Shown piece by piece: positions 48,001 to 48,674 of a stretch of 48,674 nt of DNA. The notes under the pieces were generated by a model that was not told the origin of the DNA, searched no databases, and saw only the letters and a list, made by a program, of their open reading frames with translations. How positions within the stretch are numbered: the stretch's first letter is position 1; the number at the start of each line of letters is the position of its first letter. Where the stretch lies: contig JBBQAA010000070.1 of assembly GCA_038276395.1 (NCBI GenBank), forward strand, positions 1 through 48,674, written 5' to 3'. The translations under genes were made by a program, and so were the position numbers. The DNA comes from JBBQAA01 sp038276395 (GTDB taxonomy: Bacteria; Actinomycetota; Thermoleophilia; Solirubrobacterales; Solirubrobacteraceae).

Positions 48001-48674
48001 ATGCGCCGAATCGCTCTCATCCTCGTGGCCGGCCTGGCCCTCGCCGACGCCTCGGTCGTGACCCTCGCGCTGCCCGCGATCCTGCGGGAGCTCGGCACCT
48101 CCGTGGACGGCGTGGCCGCCGTCATCGGCGTCTACACGCTGGTGCTCGCGGTGGCCGTCCTGCCCGCGGCGCGCCTCGGCCGGGCCGACCCGGCGCGGTG
48201 GCTCCTGTGGGGCTCCGTGCTCTTCGGCCTGGGGGCGCTCGGCGGCGCGCTCGCCGGCAGCCTGACCGTCCTGCTCGGCGCGCGCTGCGTGCAGGCGCTC
48301 GGCGCGGCGGCGCTCCTGCCCGCCGCCGCGCGGCAGCTCGGCGCCGCGCGGGAGTCGCGGGCGTGGGTCGGGGCCTCGGTCCTCGGCACGGCGGCCGGAC
48401 CGGCGCTCGGCGGTGCGCTCGCCCAGGCCGCGGGGTGGCGGTCGATCTTCGCCGTCGGGGTCCCCGTGGCGCTCGCGGGCGCGCTCTCCGCGTCCGGCGC
48501 GGCGGCGCCGGTCGCGGCGACCGCACCCTCCCCGATGGCGCCGCGGCTCGAGCTCGCGCTCGCCGCGCTCGCCGCGGCGCTCTCCGCGGTCCTCGTCCTG
48601 CTCGTCCTGCTGCTCGTCGCGGGGCTCGCGCTCGCACCGCTCGCGGGCGCCGCCACGGTCAGCGTCCTTCCCCT
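48001..48674 (+). CDS. MFS transporter, DHA2 (EmrB/QacA)-like, cut by the window edge
   Basis: At least 224 residues, open to the right edge. TM1 reads LILVAGLALADASVVTLALPAI, the DHA2 opening with the acidic residue in the first helix (ADASVVTLALP, compare LDxTIVNVALP). Further helices follow, with LLGARCVQALGAAALLPAAA matching the TM4 R-x-x-Q-G-x-G-A motif and GTAAGPALGGALAQAAGWRSIF matching motif C (GPxLGG...WRxxF). A proton-driven drug or metabolite exporter is expected. It is divergent from gcvT. Confidence 0.88.
   Translation, partial: MRRIALILVAGLALADASVVTLALPAILRELGTSVDGVAAVIGVYTLVLAVAVLPAARLGRADPARWLLWGSVLFGLGALGGALAGSLTVLLGARCVQALGAAALLPAAARQLGAARESRAWVGASVLGTAAGPALGGALAQAAGWRSIFAVGVPVALAGALSASGAAAPVAATAPSPMAPRLELALAALAAALSAVLVLLVLLLVAGLALAPLAGAATVSVLP

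Overview
The window is a dense, very GC-rich chromosomal segment with the gene content of a high-GC actinobacterium. Core housekeeping genes sit in tight operons with 1-4 base overlaps and many GTG/TTG starts. There is a WhiG/FliA-type sigma factor, a DtxR/MntR regulator with a classic actinobacterial metal box, and a recognisable metK-priA-def-fmt-rsmB-rpe-ribD-E-BA-H gene order. A deep lineage such as Thermoleophilia (Solirubrobacterales-like) would fit, but that placement is inference from gene content and order, not a phylogeny. No rRNA, tRNA, CRISPR, prophage or intact insertion sequence was seen.

Layout. 1-2 kb: rpmB, a DAK2/FakA-like fatty acid kinase and a cut-off downstream gene. 2-4.4 kb: a membrane Ser/Thr kinase and a WhiG-like sigma factor. 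4.4-7.1 kb: a manganese module (mntH, mntR, a metal box, a CDF-type cation transporter). 7.2-10.6 kb: the complete riboflavin operon. 10.6-13.9 kb: a small glycosylation cassette (ArnT/PMT-like transferase, GT2 transferase, methyltransferase). 13.9-19.8 kb: rpe, zinc ribbon, rsmB, fmt, def, priA. 20.2-21.1 kb: two membrane proteins, one with a bacterial PH domain. 21.1-29.3 kb: an operon aroF, tyrA, aroA, cmk, der, DUF3352, metK. 29.4-35.4 kb: a secreted PKD protein, hisC, an unknown membrane-anchored protein, aroH, a 23S pseudouridine synthase and rlmN. 35.5-40.1 kb: a vapC tail, scpB, scpA, trpS, FkbM methyltransferase, lipoprotein esterase. 40.6-42.5 kb: DUF2277, an M15-like protein, FKBP, GNAT. 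42.7-48 kb: the glycine cleavage genes gcvT, gcvH, gcvPA, gcvPB, interrupted by a decayed vapBC toxin-antitoxin pair and a MITE-like element. The right edge cuts an MFS transporter.

How it works together. Aromatic amino acid synthesis is spread over aroF-tyrA-aroA, hisC (possible shared aminotransferase) and aroH. Translation start and termination functions (def, fmt, rsmB, rlmN, rluB-like, trpS, rpmB) and chromosome segregation (scpA/B) make this a core region. Accessory signals are few and concentrated between gcvH and gcvPA, behind scpB, and at 40.1-40.6 kb.

Two window-wide patterns stand out. First, a TANNNT hexamer lies 6-10 bases before the start codon of at least a dozen promoter-proximal genes, which implies leaderless or nearly leaderless mRNAs. 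Second, co-transcribed genes are joined by NTGA overlaps in which ATG, GTG, TTG and apparently CTG all serve as starts. No wholly new system is evident. The best candidates for follow-up are the MITE/vapBC insertion in the glycine cleavage operon, the repeat/hairpin element after gcvPB, and the leaderless promoter architecture.
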